Source: Clarkia xantiana subsp. parviflora
Taxonomy: Eukaryota > Streptophyta > Magnoliopsida > Myrtales > Onagraceae
NCBI GenBank assembly: GCA_036873135.1
Contig: JAPTYO010000007.1
Location: 2,896,763 to 2,960,762 of the forward strand
Direction: 5' to 3'
Length of the DNA: 64,000 nt
The notes below the pieces were generated by a model that was not told the DNA's origin, did no database searches, and saw only the letters and a list, made by a program, of their open reading frames with translations. Shown piece after piece: positions 35,573-50,100 of this stretch. A program made the translations under genes and the position numbers. How positions within the stretch are numbered: the first letter of the stretch is position 1; every line of letters starts with the position of its first letter.

Positions 35573-38000
35573 GTGAACGAGATTTTCTAAATTAAAAGAA
35601 ATATAATTTTATTGGATTAAAAGCGATAATTTTGAAGTTTAAAATTTTTTATTTTAGACTCTTTAAAGTTTAATCTTTTATACATGCATACCACTGTGTC
35701 ACGTGACAGAACCGATGATTTCAAGTATTAAAATGCAATAAAAAAATATACATGTCATTAAATAATATTTTATAATTTTTACATGTATAAATATATTTAT
35801 TCATTTAATTTATTATAATACTATCTATTTTTTAGTATCATAATCATATAAACTTTTATTAAAATACATGATTTATGAACAGTTTTTTCATGTGAAAATA
35901 GATGTGAAGAGTTTAAGAATAACATATAATATATTTTAACTTATTTACAAGATGTAAAAAAGAAACAATAAAAAGTATGGATTCTGTTAATATAAATTAC
36001 TATTCATTAATTGAAAAAAATAAAACGAATTTTCAAGTTGATCACGAATTAATAGGACCAAAACATAAGTTTTTTTTAAAAGATAACATAAGTTTTCATT
36101 TGTTTTCAATGACTAGTTTTGCATATATTTTTGAAAATGATAGTAAGTCAAGGACATGATATGAAACAGTACATATTCGTGTGGTATGGGGACCGACATT
36201 TCTAAACATATCTTTCCTCTGTACTACTTGTAAAGATATTGTTCGGTTAGTCTGATGATACTATCCCTTTTTGTTCTTATATCAACCTCATCTTATGATT
36301 TTTTACGGTAAAAACAAGCGTTTATTATCATGAATTAATTTGTTTCTCTTTTCGATAAATCATTAACTACTATATCTTACCTTTAAAAAAAACTTATTGT
36401 TTTATTTACAATCATAATGAGTGTAATTCTTAGTAAATAAGTTGAGGCAATGATGAAAAGATGCAAAAAGAAAAAGAACTAGAAGGGGTTGGTGAAGTGC
36501 AACTTTATGGATTTAAATAATAGACAAAGAGGTATTGAAGATGTGGATGAATATTAGTAGGTGTGACATAATAATAATTAACTATACTAATAAGCAAAAA
36601 CCCAACATTAAAATACCATGTGAAAAATAAAAACAATAGGTCAAATTGGAAAGTGGGAGGAAGGACCAAAAAGATATTGTCTTCTAAAATTGGATCTTCA
36701 ATTATATTTATTATTATGTACCAGTGCAAGTACACATACAGCTCAGCTTTTTATTATTTTATATTATATATTAAACTATATTTTTCGGGTTTCAGAGAAC
36801 TTGAAGGCCGCCGACAGAGAGAGAGAGAGAGAGAGAGGTGGGTGGGTATGGGAATTAGATGCATCAACAATAATATCAATATCTCCTTTCCTAACCTGCT
36901 TAATGTTTCTGTATACAAAACAAGTTTTAATTATAACCCGCAACTGCCAGTAGGTTTAACCTTTCATGAGATATTGTTTAATATGCTGTAAAGTTATAAT
37001 ATGATGCACATTAATTTTTCTTTATTATACTCTCAAGTACAAAGTGGTGTGATGTTTGCCCAAATAAATGTTTTTACGTGACCCAGAATGTCGATAGGAA
37101 TGGATGATGAGATTAAAAGAGATCTATCTGTCCATAGTTCACATCTCCTAGAATAATGTGGTGTTGTAGTCACAACACCGAAATTGCATTAATGAGCCAT
37201 TGTATTTGCCGTGTATATTGTTATGAAGTTATTAATGTTTTCATGTCTCACGAACTCTTAACGTTATACTACTGAATCTCACTTTATAAAAATTACCTAT
37301 AATCTCAAAAAACTAATTTCTTTCTTCCCGCATAAAAATTCACTGTGCATATAGACTGCGTCGGTAAAGTAATGATTTACGGCAAAATTAGATTTATTTA
37401 TTTTTTAACATTATTAAAAAAATGTAAGCTTAGTTGTATTTAAGTGAAAAATGGGGAGGCGGGTGGGCAGACGTCGAGATCACACGTGCAGTCAAAATCC
37501 GACGAATTAGTTGAACTGCACGTGCAAATCAGTCGGTGTTTGAAATATAGATATAGAATATGGTTAAAAACTGTCACAAGTTTATATCACGTTGCTAATA
37601 GCAATAGGTGTCTTAAATTCTGTTTTTGTTATTTTTTTTTTCTATTAAATTTAACGATTTGGACATAATAGAAGTGTCACTTCATTCTTTTTTTCTCTTT
37701 TAAATGTTTTTACTGTTGAAATTTAAGGAGCATTGGACCAAAATTCATCAACTTTAGCAGAAAAAAGACAAAAACCAAAAGACGACAAATACAAAACCTA
37801 GAACACCTATTAATAACAAGTTTAAGTTTAATCTAAACTTGAAACACCTAAATGCAATATATATAGTGCAAACTTGAGACTATCAGTTTCTTAAGTAGAA
37901 TAATAATAAAATGAGGAGGAACTGGAAGTCTGGAACTGTAATTGTCTGCTGTAAAACAAGGATCCCAGTACAAACTAAATATATTTACAACAAAACTATG
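35573..38000. other. Intergenic, no gene recognised
   Basis: AT-rich. Contains a (GA)n microsatellite at about 36815-36837. ORFs at 36505-36991 overlap each other on both strands and lack family features. The right end is the 3' flank of NOT1. Confidence 0.5.
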
Positions 38001-38150
38001 TTAGTCTGTCAGTTTCTATGCCTAGGTTGAAGTTTTAGTACACTACACACAATAAACTACAACTACTTGAGAACCAACATACACTTATAGATGGATAAAT
38101 AGATGAAGATAGAGTAGCTACCCAGGTGCATTGTTCGAAGGCTTAATCCT

Positions 38151-41100
38151 TCAATGGGTATTATCGGATATCCAGGCAGAGACGCTGTCGTCCACAGGCT
38201 TAGGTCCTCCACATGATCTTGCAACTGATTCAAACAGCTTCTCTATCTCAGGTGCACACCTTATGAAAGATCTGTTCCAAAAGTTGTATCTTGGGTTCTG
38301 CATATACATATATATACACTCATTCATTCTTCATTTCTTTCTTTTCTCCACATAACAATCATGAGCTTAGTAGTGGAGTGGACATACCTTGATGAGTTCT
38401 ATGAATGTAATGAGCAAGCCCCACGGATGTGGTCGATTTACAATCAATCGTTCAAACAATACTCTTGTTATCTGCTCCTGTATGATCTCCTGAATCCACA
38501 CAAATACATCTCCTTTCATATATATTTCTTCATCAACATAATCATAATAACAAGGAGAGCGAGCGAGCGATTGAGAAAGAAGAATCACCAACCTGGTTAG
38601 ATTCAGCGAATAGGTAAAGTAACACAAAGGAGAAGTAATGGGTATGTGTGTTAGGATAACGGAGCTGGTTTGCAACTGCATTTAAGAATAGGTAACGTCC
38701 TTCCGTGTCCAAATCCACTATCAGTGTCTGGAATATCTCCAATGCCGCACTTATTAGGAACCCTGCCAAAGATACTTGGCTGTTCACTGCTTGTCCTGTC
38801 CTTGTTGGCTGCAGCTGCTGTATTGCCTTTAACATTTTTACAATTAGCACCAGCCTTAATTTATATTGATTTTTTATTTTTTAAGTTTGATCAACAGTAA
38901 ATTAAATAGAGTAGAAGTAGAATAGATAGACACCTACCTGCATTCCAACATAAAGCACAAGGGAATTTATCAAAGGCACATCATATCTAGTCCCAGAGGC
39001 TGCAATCTCACTTGCTGGGAGGAGCAGCCTTTGCTTTAGTTCCGTCAAGAACGAAGATGGCCCCTGTTGCCGCGGTGCCTGCATTCCCATCATATAATCA
39101 TATTATATTATACTACACACTGATATGAAAGAGCAGTGGCAATCCAGACAAATACCTTTAGATATTCATCTACATCAGTCTTGATCTGCTTTGCTTTAAG
39201 AGCAGCCTCCACATCAGATAGTATTCTAGGAGACTGACTTATTTCAGCCAGCAAGTCAATCTGTGACAAATTTTTGAACATGAAACTCAGTTATCTATCC
39301 ATTCAGCATTCCAATAATATATACATACATCAAGCACCAATAGTAATGTTATGACCCTAGTATCTATCTATCTATCCATAACAAGTAAGATACAAAACTG
39401 ATTTAATAAGATCCAGAAAATCTTCACCTTTAAGTTCGGAGTTGATGGGTCAGGTAGCCTCATATTCCGTGGGAATGCACTAAGGATGATGTTTCGCATT
39501 TGTATGCAGGTAGGTGGAATCACGTCACAGAAAGTAAAGTGATAATCGCAGAGGAACTCTGGGAAATCATGAAGTAGGACTAGCAGTACTCTTAGTGTTC
39601 CTTTATACAGGAAGTGAACCTGCAAACCATACAGACATTAATTAGAAAAGAATTATCATTCCCAGACTAGCAGGGAATCATGTAAATAGATTACAATTTT
39701 TTTTTTATGGAAAGACCGATATTTTTCAAGAATTCAGTAAATAGATTACAACTTGGAGAGTGAAAAAGTTACAGACCGGAACTCCAAGCTCAGCATTCCT
39801 CAGGTATGGCTCCATGAATTGGAACAAGTCCACCAGTAACTTCTGGAACAAAGGCCAACCTTTCTGGGAGTTCCCCGTCAGGATTTTTGGCATAAAACTC
39901 CGGTGACTCACCAGCTCCAGCCATGCAAAGCTGTAGAATTTAGGCTTATCATACTTATATAAACCTTGAAAAAAAAAAGAGCCAGTGCAATAGATTTTAC
40001 ACGGACGAAGCACACCATTTGAATGAGGCAATTGGTGAATGCCAAGAAACCTCATCGGAACAAACAGTTGAAATGGAAACAAGTATAATATACCGTGCCA
40101 AGAATCCCCCAGAGATGCTAACCTGAATCCTGGGACTTTAAGGGGCTGCAACAGGTGGAATGCATTTGCAAATGCCATCAAGATCTGTAAGGGATCCAAT
40201 CAATTTTCAGTTTATTATACATAAGATAAGAAAGCATGGAGAGTTTAATCTTCAAGTATGTAACATACCGGAAAGTTTGTGCTATCAAGTGCAGAATCCA
40301 ATGAATTCAGATCCAAAAGCCAATTGATAATTAATCTGAAATATGGTCGTGGATTGAAGGACGCTTTCTTGTCATCCGCATCCTTAAGAATATATTTAAC
40401 TGTAACTCCCAGTATCTGCAAAAGCCAAGCTACATCACTCACTCTGAACAAAATCCACGCTCTTCTGTCCTATTCTCTCCATTCCACCCGGTGAGATTTA
40501 TTAGATTCATATTTGAACTCACCCTTTGTAAAAGTAACAGCTTACTAGATCCTTGCTCCGAACCATACTAGATAAGAACAAAAAAAAAACTTGGAAGTCA
40601 GAAAATTCTAAAAATAGGAGGCTTGACAAAGCGAAAGATGTTCCTTAAGCCGCCAGAAGAATATACCTTTAATATTGAGAACAAGAGTTTAGAATACGGG
40701 TCAATCGCAAGAAAGGAGAGATTCTGTGCTGGTTGAGGTGACTGCACTGTTGCTGTGCTGATACTTTCGGAAGATAAACAATGACCAACAGCAAATTCCT
40801 GAGATAAATATATATAGTGAGAGATGTATGACCTTGGAATTAACGTGAACGTAGTCTAAACGCATCATCACTAACCATAAGTCCACGGATTAGGCGATCC
40901 GTCATCTCATCACCCTTCAAAAATCCATTTTGATGCAACTTTAAGATGAAATTGGACTGCCCAATTTCATTTGCAGCAGGGGATTCACATATTTTGTACC
41001 AGTCCGTGAACATAGAGCATACCTACAAAACGGTAGCAGATCATGAATACTTGCAACCCAATAGTAACATGTATACAGTCACTTGTAACTGAAAGCCGGT

Positions 41101-44100
41101 AAAGTAATCCAATAGATGAACAAGACACTCATTAAGTTTTTTTTTTTTGTGTGTGATTAAGGTGACCCATAATTATAAGGCTTTTATTTAATGCTTCATA
41201 ATTCACAGGAAAAAGCAAAAATAGATACTACATATTGTATTGAATGCTTAGGTTGATTAGAATTACAAGAGGTGAGGTCCTATATATAGGATCCTAATGT
41301 ACTAGAATGTAAGACTCCTATACATGGAGGACTAATATAACCATATCATAAAGCATACTACTCTATCAGAGCTAACAAAAGAACAATGACATATAATGTA
41401 ATATAAGCTTTACGGAAGTTCAATAATACATGGCTTCAACCTAGATCTAAACTAAGGTCATCACTAGAAACAGTATTCAAGTTAATCCTTAAAACCAACA
41501 GGAATTTACCAAGAACAAATGTTAGCTGACATGTACTTCCAAGTATAATTGATAATATCAAGTGCATAACTAAAATTTAGCTAAAGAAAGAAATAACATG
41601 ACATGTATGATGTATGTTAACAGAAACAGCTAGAGTGCTAAGCGTATCACACAATATGGTCAGAAAACATCACCACTATGTTGTGTAATTTTTTTGCAGA
41701 GATATCATCTATCTTCAGTATTACATAACAGTTACACCCAAACTGTTGTACCCCGTATGTTTTAGTATTACCTGCTCCTGGAAGCCCGCTGGATCAGGTT
41801 CCACAAAGTCAATATTGCCATAGTCATCTCTGCCAGGAGTGATGGGACCAGGTGCCTGTACCAACAGATATTAACACAAACAGTAAGGAAACAAATATAT
41901 TGAATGAACCCTCCTCATGGCATATAAGCTGACCTTCTTGTCTTTCAATTGCTTCACCTTATCCTCCTTTCCTATTGTAGTGCTGCCGAGCACAGGAACA
42001 TTAGCCCCAGGATTCCTCAAAATCTCAATCATTTGTTGCAACGACTCAGGAGATCCAGGCTTCATAGAAAGCTGCAACCAAGATGGATTCATCAAAAATA
42101 ACATTTGCTAAACTACAACAATTTAGTTGAGTTAGATGTACACAGACCTTTGATAGTGCTTCAACAAGATTGTGGACTTCAGAAATAACGCTGTATTCTT
42201 CAGTTACAAGAGTTTGGAGAAGTGATATAGAAAATTCAGTCGCAGCCTCTGCAAATTTCCACAAGAAGTTAGGTTAGCCCATTGCTGAAAGACCATCCAA
42301 ACTAAACAGATTCTTTACACATACTATTCCTCCCTCCATCTATCAGCTTTGCCATGTGAACATTGTACTCTGCAAGGTTTAGCAATTCACTGCGAATAAG
42401 TCCAACAGTTATGTCCTTGTTGAACTTCCGCTCCTCATCCGAGTATATTACCTGCAAAAGTGAACTTATTCAATTAGCTTAGAAGCACATTCCTACGAAC
42501 AGCATATTGTTTAAGAAATACATATCAAACAACACAAGAAATGCCAACACGTAGGAAAACTCTTTTTCTGAATGAGTTGCATCCACCTGCTACTAACGTT
42601 AATATTTTATTGGTTCAATGATATGCATCAATTCATTTTTGGGTGATTTGTCTATTATAAAAAACGTGGATCTCATCAATTGTAGTATCTTCCAAAATCT
42701 GAAAGCAAATACTTTTTATTTTTTACAATGTCTAGCTTAATTTACACTTGCATCCAGGTAATTAAGCATCTGCTCGGATACTACCAAAAAGAACATCAGT
42801 AGGAGAAGATATTGCTTTAACCATTGATGCTGTCTGATGTGAATCTGCTAAGAACTAGAAACTGATAAAGAGATAAGTTACTTATTTTGGTAAACGGGTC
42901 CCTTGGTGTGTCACTATCAATGTATCCTAACTTATAACAGTCAAACATACCCAGCTGGTAAGTTCCTTGACAACAAGCTTGCAAACATCTCTAATGGCAG
43001 CAAGAATTGCTAGGTGAGCCGTAATATGGAAGCTGTTGGATGCATTCTCATATAGTCCTTTGAAAACCTGCATCCATTTTGATAGTAAAGTGAAAGGTTA
43101 TATACTTTCCACAGTTAAAAGAAATTAAGAAAACGCACAAGTCATATCTAAATGGAATCTAAATATGTAACTAATACAATTTCATGCAGGATAAAAGCAA
43201 CCTTTTGAGCTACTGCTAAAGCCGCCTCATCTCGACTTCTGCAGCGAAGTATGATTTCAGGAACTTCTGCAATTAGTCGCTGAAAAGAACACATGCATGT
43301 CAACGTTACTAAAATCTAACAAAAAAATAGCAGAGATGCACCAAAATGAAGCATAAACCGCAAAAAGCTCGAACATGCCATGGTAGTAATTAGTAAATAA
43401 TGAGAATGTATTATTTCCACAACCATCATAATACAACCCAAAGAGATTGAGAAAACTACCACAATCAAGTAGTTGAGGATAAAATAACATAAGCAAATCA
43501 GAAGGGGAATATGGAGCTTAAGCAACAAAAAGAAGAATATAACCAGAACAAAACGGCAAAGGAAAAAAAAAAAAAATACCTGAGCATCTGCATCTCTGAT
43601 ATCACTAGCCATCAAATCTTCCAACTGAAAATAATTTAAAGACAGTTAGCAGAGTAAAAGCAAGCGAAGTTGAGAAAAGAATTGAACCAAAAAACTAAGA
43701 ATGAAGGATAATTTGGAGGGGAAGTACATCCGTCCACTTACAATCATTCCATATCGCATTCAACTTTACATCTATCTAAACACTACGAGAATTCAATTTC
43801 TCTCTCTTTCTTTCTGTTGAAATAAAGATTAAATCACGCCTTCACCTAACACCTTAAGGTTTTAGGACAGTTGGTCAAGTGGTTAGTCTTAACTTACACA
43901 TGGTATCAGGGCGCGCAGGTTCGAGTCTCCGCAGCGCCAAGTTAAACCCCAATTTCATCATGTTTGCGATATGGTCAAGCAAACACGTGATGGGCTTTCT
44001 AAAATCTATCAGCCCACACGAAAAATAAGTTTCACGTGATGGGCTTTTAAAAATGTCTCGGCCCACACGTGAGGGGGAGTGTTGAAATAAAGATTAAATC

Positions 44101-47100
44101 ACGCCTTCACCTAACACCTCTCTAAATAAAGAGTATTAAACTTTTTTCTCTATAGATGGCATTCTAAGACAGTTAATAAGCAACCAGTGTCATTAAAGGT
44201 GTTCGCCTCAGCACATTGGCGAATAAGGCGAGACGCAAAAAAAGGTTTCTGTCTCGTATGTGTCCAGGCGCGCTTCAGTGACGCAGCACCATGCAGAGCA
44301 CGGAACAGCCATGGAGGCTAGAGATTTTTTATTTTTATTTAAAAAAAAAGAGAGTAATATAATAATTATTGTGAGCGAGAAAAGAGGGTTAAATGCTATA
44401 ATATCATCTTGACTGAAAAAACGAAAACGTTAAGCTATTTATCATGCCTAAAAATTTGAATATATAATTGATTAGCTTAAGTATGTCTACCTATTTTTCT
44501 ATCTTCATATTTATAATGATGGTATTATAAAATGGTATTATTTAGGCATGCATGATTAAATGAGGCGACCGCTTTGTGTAGGCAACAATATAAATTGAAG
44601 GAAGAGACCTCAACAGCATGGAAAGCAATCGCCTACATAGTTTCAACTTCCAAGATATGTGGATTTATAAACATCACAGAACCTTTTCAGCACATTTATC
44701 GTGTTTTCGTTTGGCCTAAGCATAGTACTAACCTACCCGGTTGTTGTCTTTACTAATGGTAACAAAGCACTTAATTGTATATCCATCATACCTTCTGTGC
44801 AACTATTTGATATTTGTCCAGTGCATCTCTTGGCTGCAACAACAGTTCAGGAACACTAGACCCAAGGCGCTCGGCAGCTGCAGGTGAGGGCAATTGTTGA
44901 GAACTGGCTTCCTATTGGCACAAGGGAAAGAAATCAGTAAAAGGGAAGCAGACAGCAGATGAAGGAATTAAAGAGAGAACTCCCTTACTTTGACAGTGCC
45001 ATTAACGTCGATGCCCATGGTACTCAGTTCAGACGCTGAAGCAGACAAAGAAAGTGAACCAGTACCAGGAATTTTCTCTGCAGTATGTTGGTTGACAATA
45101 CCATCTATTGCACCCGCGTGAGTTGAGGAACCACTGAAAGAAAACCACAATATTCCTATTCATCAGCCACTTCAAGCCAAAAATGCGTATATAGCATAAA
45201 TTATACAAAACTAAACCTGAAATATGGAGCAGGGGTAGACTCTAGCCCATCAGACAAGACATCCTGCTGCCGAGAGACTGGATCAATGCATATGTTTGCC
45301 GATACAGATGCCAATGCAAAGCCAGGTAGCTGTCCAGATACCATTTCATAATTGCTAGAAGGCACCGAAACAGAAGATGCAGGACTAGAGGGTAAGGAAC
45401 TTTGGCTAGAGTGGTTTTGCCATGGCAGCCGAACAAAGTCCTGAGACGTAAATACATTATATCTAATATTCAAAGCAAAATGCTTTTACTTATACTTTAG
45501 GGTAACAGCATTAGTACCTCATAAACACGCTGTTGGGAGAGAGACAAGTGTCCAGGCTTAGGACGAAGGGCCTCAGGGAGTACTCCAATTGAACCCTGAG
45601 CAAATACACTGGCATCAAAGAAAGCAGGAGTCACCCCCTCCCTGTGCTTCCGTCTCAGAGAAAGCTGTTGCGCTATTTCCCCATCAATGGTTTGTATTGC
45701 CTAGAACAGAACCACATGGACAGTGACATGAGTTTATATTCTGATACCACACAATAGATAACATAAATATACTGGTAATTAACTGCTCAAGCCTCAATGA
45801 AGCTCTATGAATCTCACTCAAATGAGTTGACACAATTGATGAGCAAAAAATGGAAATATATACTAAATGGAATTCCCAATATTCAAGAGGCAAAACATGA
45901 TATATAATTATAAACCTCAAAGTTCACTAATAATAAATAACACTTCATCTTCTTGATACTTTAGAAGTGAAAGTAGATCTATTTTGCTTGTTACTTCTGA
46001 AGTGAAAGTAGAGAACAGGGATGAACAATCAAATGCAGTAATGCACAATACTGACACTTAACAAAAAGCATATCAAGAAAGCAAGTAGAACAGAACCTCG
46101 TCTGTTGCAGCCTGTTCAATTACAGCACAACCTAGGTCAAGGTTATCATTGGTGACTAGCTGCACGGCTTGTTCAAGAAGCTCTGACGAAATATTTAGCC
46201 CCTGGATCGTGGTCCTTAGTTGACTTGATATGGATGCACGTAATGGTTCCTGCCATAAAAAATCAAATTTTACTTCCTAAACACAAAATATGATCAATAG
46301 ATTTGTCGAACAAGAAAATGAAAAACTCCACAAAACCTTGCAAGTCACGTGAGCTAAGCTTCCTGCCAGGCTAGCAACCATCAAATGTGCTGCATTATAG
46401 ATACGAGTCTCATCCGACTCCAGTGCATAGTCCTTTCATATGATAAATGCAAAAGAAATTGTTAATTTATATAACCAGTATAATTAGGAGATTTAGATAG
46501 TAAGTTTACTTATGTTAACCGTACTGTATAATGATTGATTGAAAGTATAACATAGAAATAAAAGTTATCAAGGCAGCCATAGATCATAAATCAGTGCGGC
46601 CTAGCAAACTGAGAGAAGCCCAACAAATCAAAAAACGTAAGAGCTAAATTAGGCAACTATTAGAAAATAAGCAAACTCTAATTTGTATTAGAAGAACTAC
46701 AAGAAGAGAGAAAAAAGGCTTGGAACCAGCCTACTGCACACTGTAGAGAATATGATGGAAGCAACAAAAATGAACAAAACGAATACCTAGAAATGCAGAG
46801 AGGATGAAATGCACCCTAAGAATATAGTGGGAAGCTTCACAAAGAAGAATTGAAATAGCTAAGTTGTCCAAGTAAGCATTTCGGATTTATGCATTTAAAG
46901 AACAAAAAATAAAGTTTCACCTTCAAAACTAACTCCTTAGTTGTCTGTGTTGCTATAGTAACACTACGCTGAACTATGTTAGAAACAATCTCTTTTATTG
47001 CCCTTTCCATTGCATGTGGCACCACTCTGAAGTTTGAATCAAGAGATATTAGCAGACCGACAGGCAAATTAAATGTGATTACTTGAATAAGCATATAGCA

Positions 47101-50100
47101 AGCAGCTTTACCTCTGAAAATGCATGTGCAAACCCAAAGTGCTGAGCTTTTGATTGATCACAACATGAGTTCCAATGTTGAGTATTGGTGAAGGTATCTG
47201 AATAACACCAGAAAATCAGTTTAGAAATACAGAAACAAAACAAAAGGACTCCATCATTGAAGATGGACATCTGCAACTACCTGGCTCATTGAGAAAGATG
47301 ACTGGGACTGAGCAGCCTGTAAGAGCCCTTGTGCAGACGGAAGCTGATCAGACAAGCTTAGAGCTGCCAGCTTCTCATGCTCCATCAGTGTACCAGATGA
47401 AAGATGAAGAGGGGGTGCATACTGCACCCAAATAGGATAATAGTTCAGAATTATATGCAGTTACTCAGAATGAATTACGGCAACTTATCGATTCTCACCT
47501 GAGACAACAAATGGGTAGGACCACTCGAGTCAGATGCAGTAACAACCTTAAGTGGCATCTCCACTTGATTAATTGGTGGCATTACTCCAGATTTTACATC
47601 AGCCACCATTTGAGATTGAGGTGCTCCAGCATCTTTATTTGAAAAATCAGGATTTCCTTCAACTTCTCTTAGCCGATCTTTTAACAGAAAAGTAGGGGAT
47701 ATATCCTTCAAATCCACACCAAGATTTTTGAAGAGGACCTAACACGTGAAAAGCGTGGGCATAAGCTAAAAGATATTAATCATAGCTCTCATATGGTTGT
47801 TAGCCACAGCGTAGATGTATGTTTACAAGAACAGCTCGAATACCTCTATGTCAAATTTAAGATTCATTTTCAGGTTGGGCATCAGATAGATCTCAGCAAG
47901 CAATCCAAGAATCCCCATCGTCCAAGGGTTAGGGGGTCTGTATGCAAGACTGCTTTGGCAAGGCTCAAGAATCTACAACAGAAAACTGGAATAAAAACAC
48001 AACAAAAATCTGTGGCAAAGTAGAACTTGCAACTAAAAACTATATCAAATATTTCACCTTGGAAGTAAAAGGAATTACTGCTATCATCTTTCCCTTCTCA
48101 TAGGCCTGTCAAAAAAAGAAAAACAGAGCCAATATTTCAAGGCCTAAACAAATAGCAATGTAAGGGAAGCATTTGTATACATACATTCAGAAGAGAAACC
48201 GTATTGAAATATTATACCAATATGAAAAATAATTTTTTTTTTTAAACATAATTTAACGCATTATAATGAACCACACAAGTAGCATCTGCAGCTAATTACC
48301 TCTATAATCAATGATTTAGGATCTATTTCACGAGCCCTTAAGACCTGATTCCTTCCAATTGTTAACTTTCCAAGCCAGCTGCCTAAATTCTTCAACAATG
48401 ACCTCTCTTCTGAACTTGATTTTATTAGATCAGACCCTAAAAGAACCTGAATGAGCCACAGAAGCAGTAGCATCACTAAGTGAATCCACACAACAAAGAA
48501 ATATATTCAAAAAATTATAACCAAAAAGAAGATACGTCGAATATCACAAACCTTGCAATTCTCGTAAGTTGCTTGGACAACTTCCTTATTCAAGGCTTTC
48601 GAATTAACTTTGTCCAGAAACTTTAGATAAACATCATGAAAATTTGGCTCGATACTCGCTCTGAGAGAGAAGATCAATCAATGTCATAATGATATCAGCA
48701 ACAAACAATACTCAACAGGATCATCCACATTCATATGAACAAATTTAGTATAGAAAGAAGCCATAAAGGCATTAACAAAACAGAAATCACAGAAACGACA
48801 AGGAAATCACTGAATTACACACCTTTTCATGACCATATACTGGGCGAACCAGAGGTAGTGGTGCTCTTTCAGGATTTCGATGAACTCTTTTGATTTTGCT
48901 TCAACATTTCCACTTGAAATGTTGTTAATAAGGAATGATATCTTGTCCTGGACATCTGATGGCGGAGCCTGCATTTACAAGCATATGTATATTAATCACA
49001 GACTAGTACCGGTTCGCCACCAGTAAAATCAAAGTGAAAGACACTGACCGCCATACATGGACTACAATCTACTTGAAGTGAACTTAGCAAATGAAAGGAT
49101 TATTATTATTATTAAAAGAGCAGAAGAACAAGCACTGTTTGAAACTTCAAAATAAAATACCATCATAACAAAGGCCTGCACACAATTAAACTGTGTGTAA
49201 TACAAGAAAAAGGTAATATTAAGACGCATGATTTGAAGGAAACTATTCCATGAATTCACAGTCCTCATGTTTTTGGGGTCAGATACCGTAAAGGACACCT
49301 GAATGAAAAACAAAGCTACTTGCAAAAGGACAGTCATGTACAAAGAGATAATAGAAAATCAACCCTCTTCAGTGAGTTTATTTTAACTGAATTATCAGCA
49401 AGATGCCGGCTGCAGTTTAACCTCCAAGGTAGACAAGCATGACAAAGAGTCTAGTTGGGAATGTTTCAAAAGGACACCTTTTAAGAGTCAAAATTGATGT
49501 GGTTGGTCATAATTACTAGAATCAGGAGGAAACAAATCGGCAGGTTACTTTTTAATTTAAGGATTTTCTTCTTTGATTTTTAGTGCACATACACCATCAA
49601 ATCCTGCTTCAGGAAAGATACAAAGATTCCTAATAGTTCAATGTCTTGTAGACAAAATTTAAAAAGTACTTATCAGTTATCACAGATATAAGCATGCTGT
49701 TCTGCCTATTGCCGGAATTCCAATGTCATATCAGGAATTGAAGCACAGTTAGTCCTAGAAGAAGTGGATTGCACTAGAATGACATAATAAAAGAGAGAAT
49801 CAACTTGGCAGTTTCATAACTAAAGCAATTAATGATTTTCAACGATGCCTCCCATTTCTAACTAGATTTCCTACTTTACTTAACAGCAAAGCAAACAATG
49901 CATTCTATTCAAACCACCAACATGTAGCAATCATATACGAAGTTTATATAAGAATCCGGAGTTTATAAGTAAGGAAATGTAATCCCAATCTTCCTATTTA
50001 TCCATATATAAAAAGTACCAATAAACCATTTATAAACTATCACAGATAGGTCTCAATAATAAATAATAACGTACCTCAATCGAGGTATCTCGTTTCTCAG

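Noticed and set aside
40094..40184. Longer version of NOT1 exon 44 using a GT at 40092-40093
   Set aside because: That donor gives phase 1 and shifts exon 45 out of the conserved [10 protein letters not shown] frame; the donor after GGATTCAG at 40123 restores it.
43911..43935. tRNA-like signals (GGTTCGAGTCTCC B-box-like, GGTCAAGTGGTTAG A-box-like)
   Set aside because: No cloverleaf or acceptor stem can be drawn. The sequence is part of a retroelement, with the A-box-like part in the LTR and the B-box-like part just after the primer-binding site.
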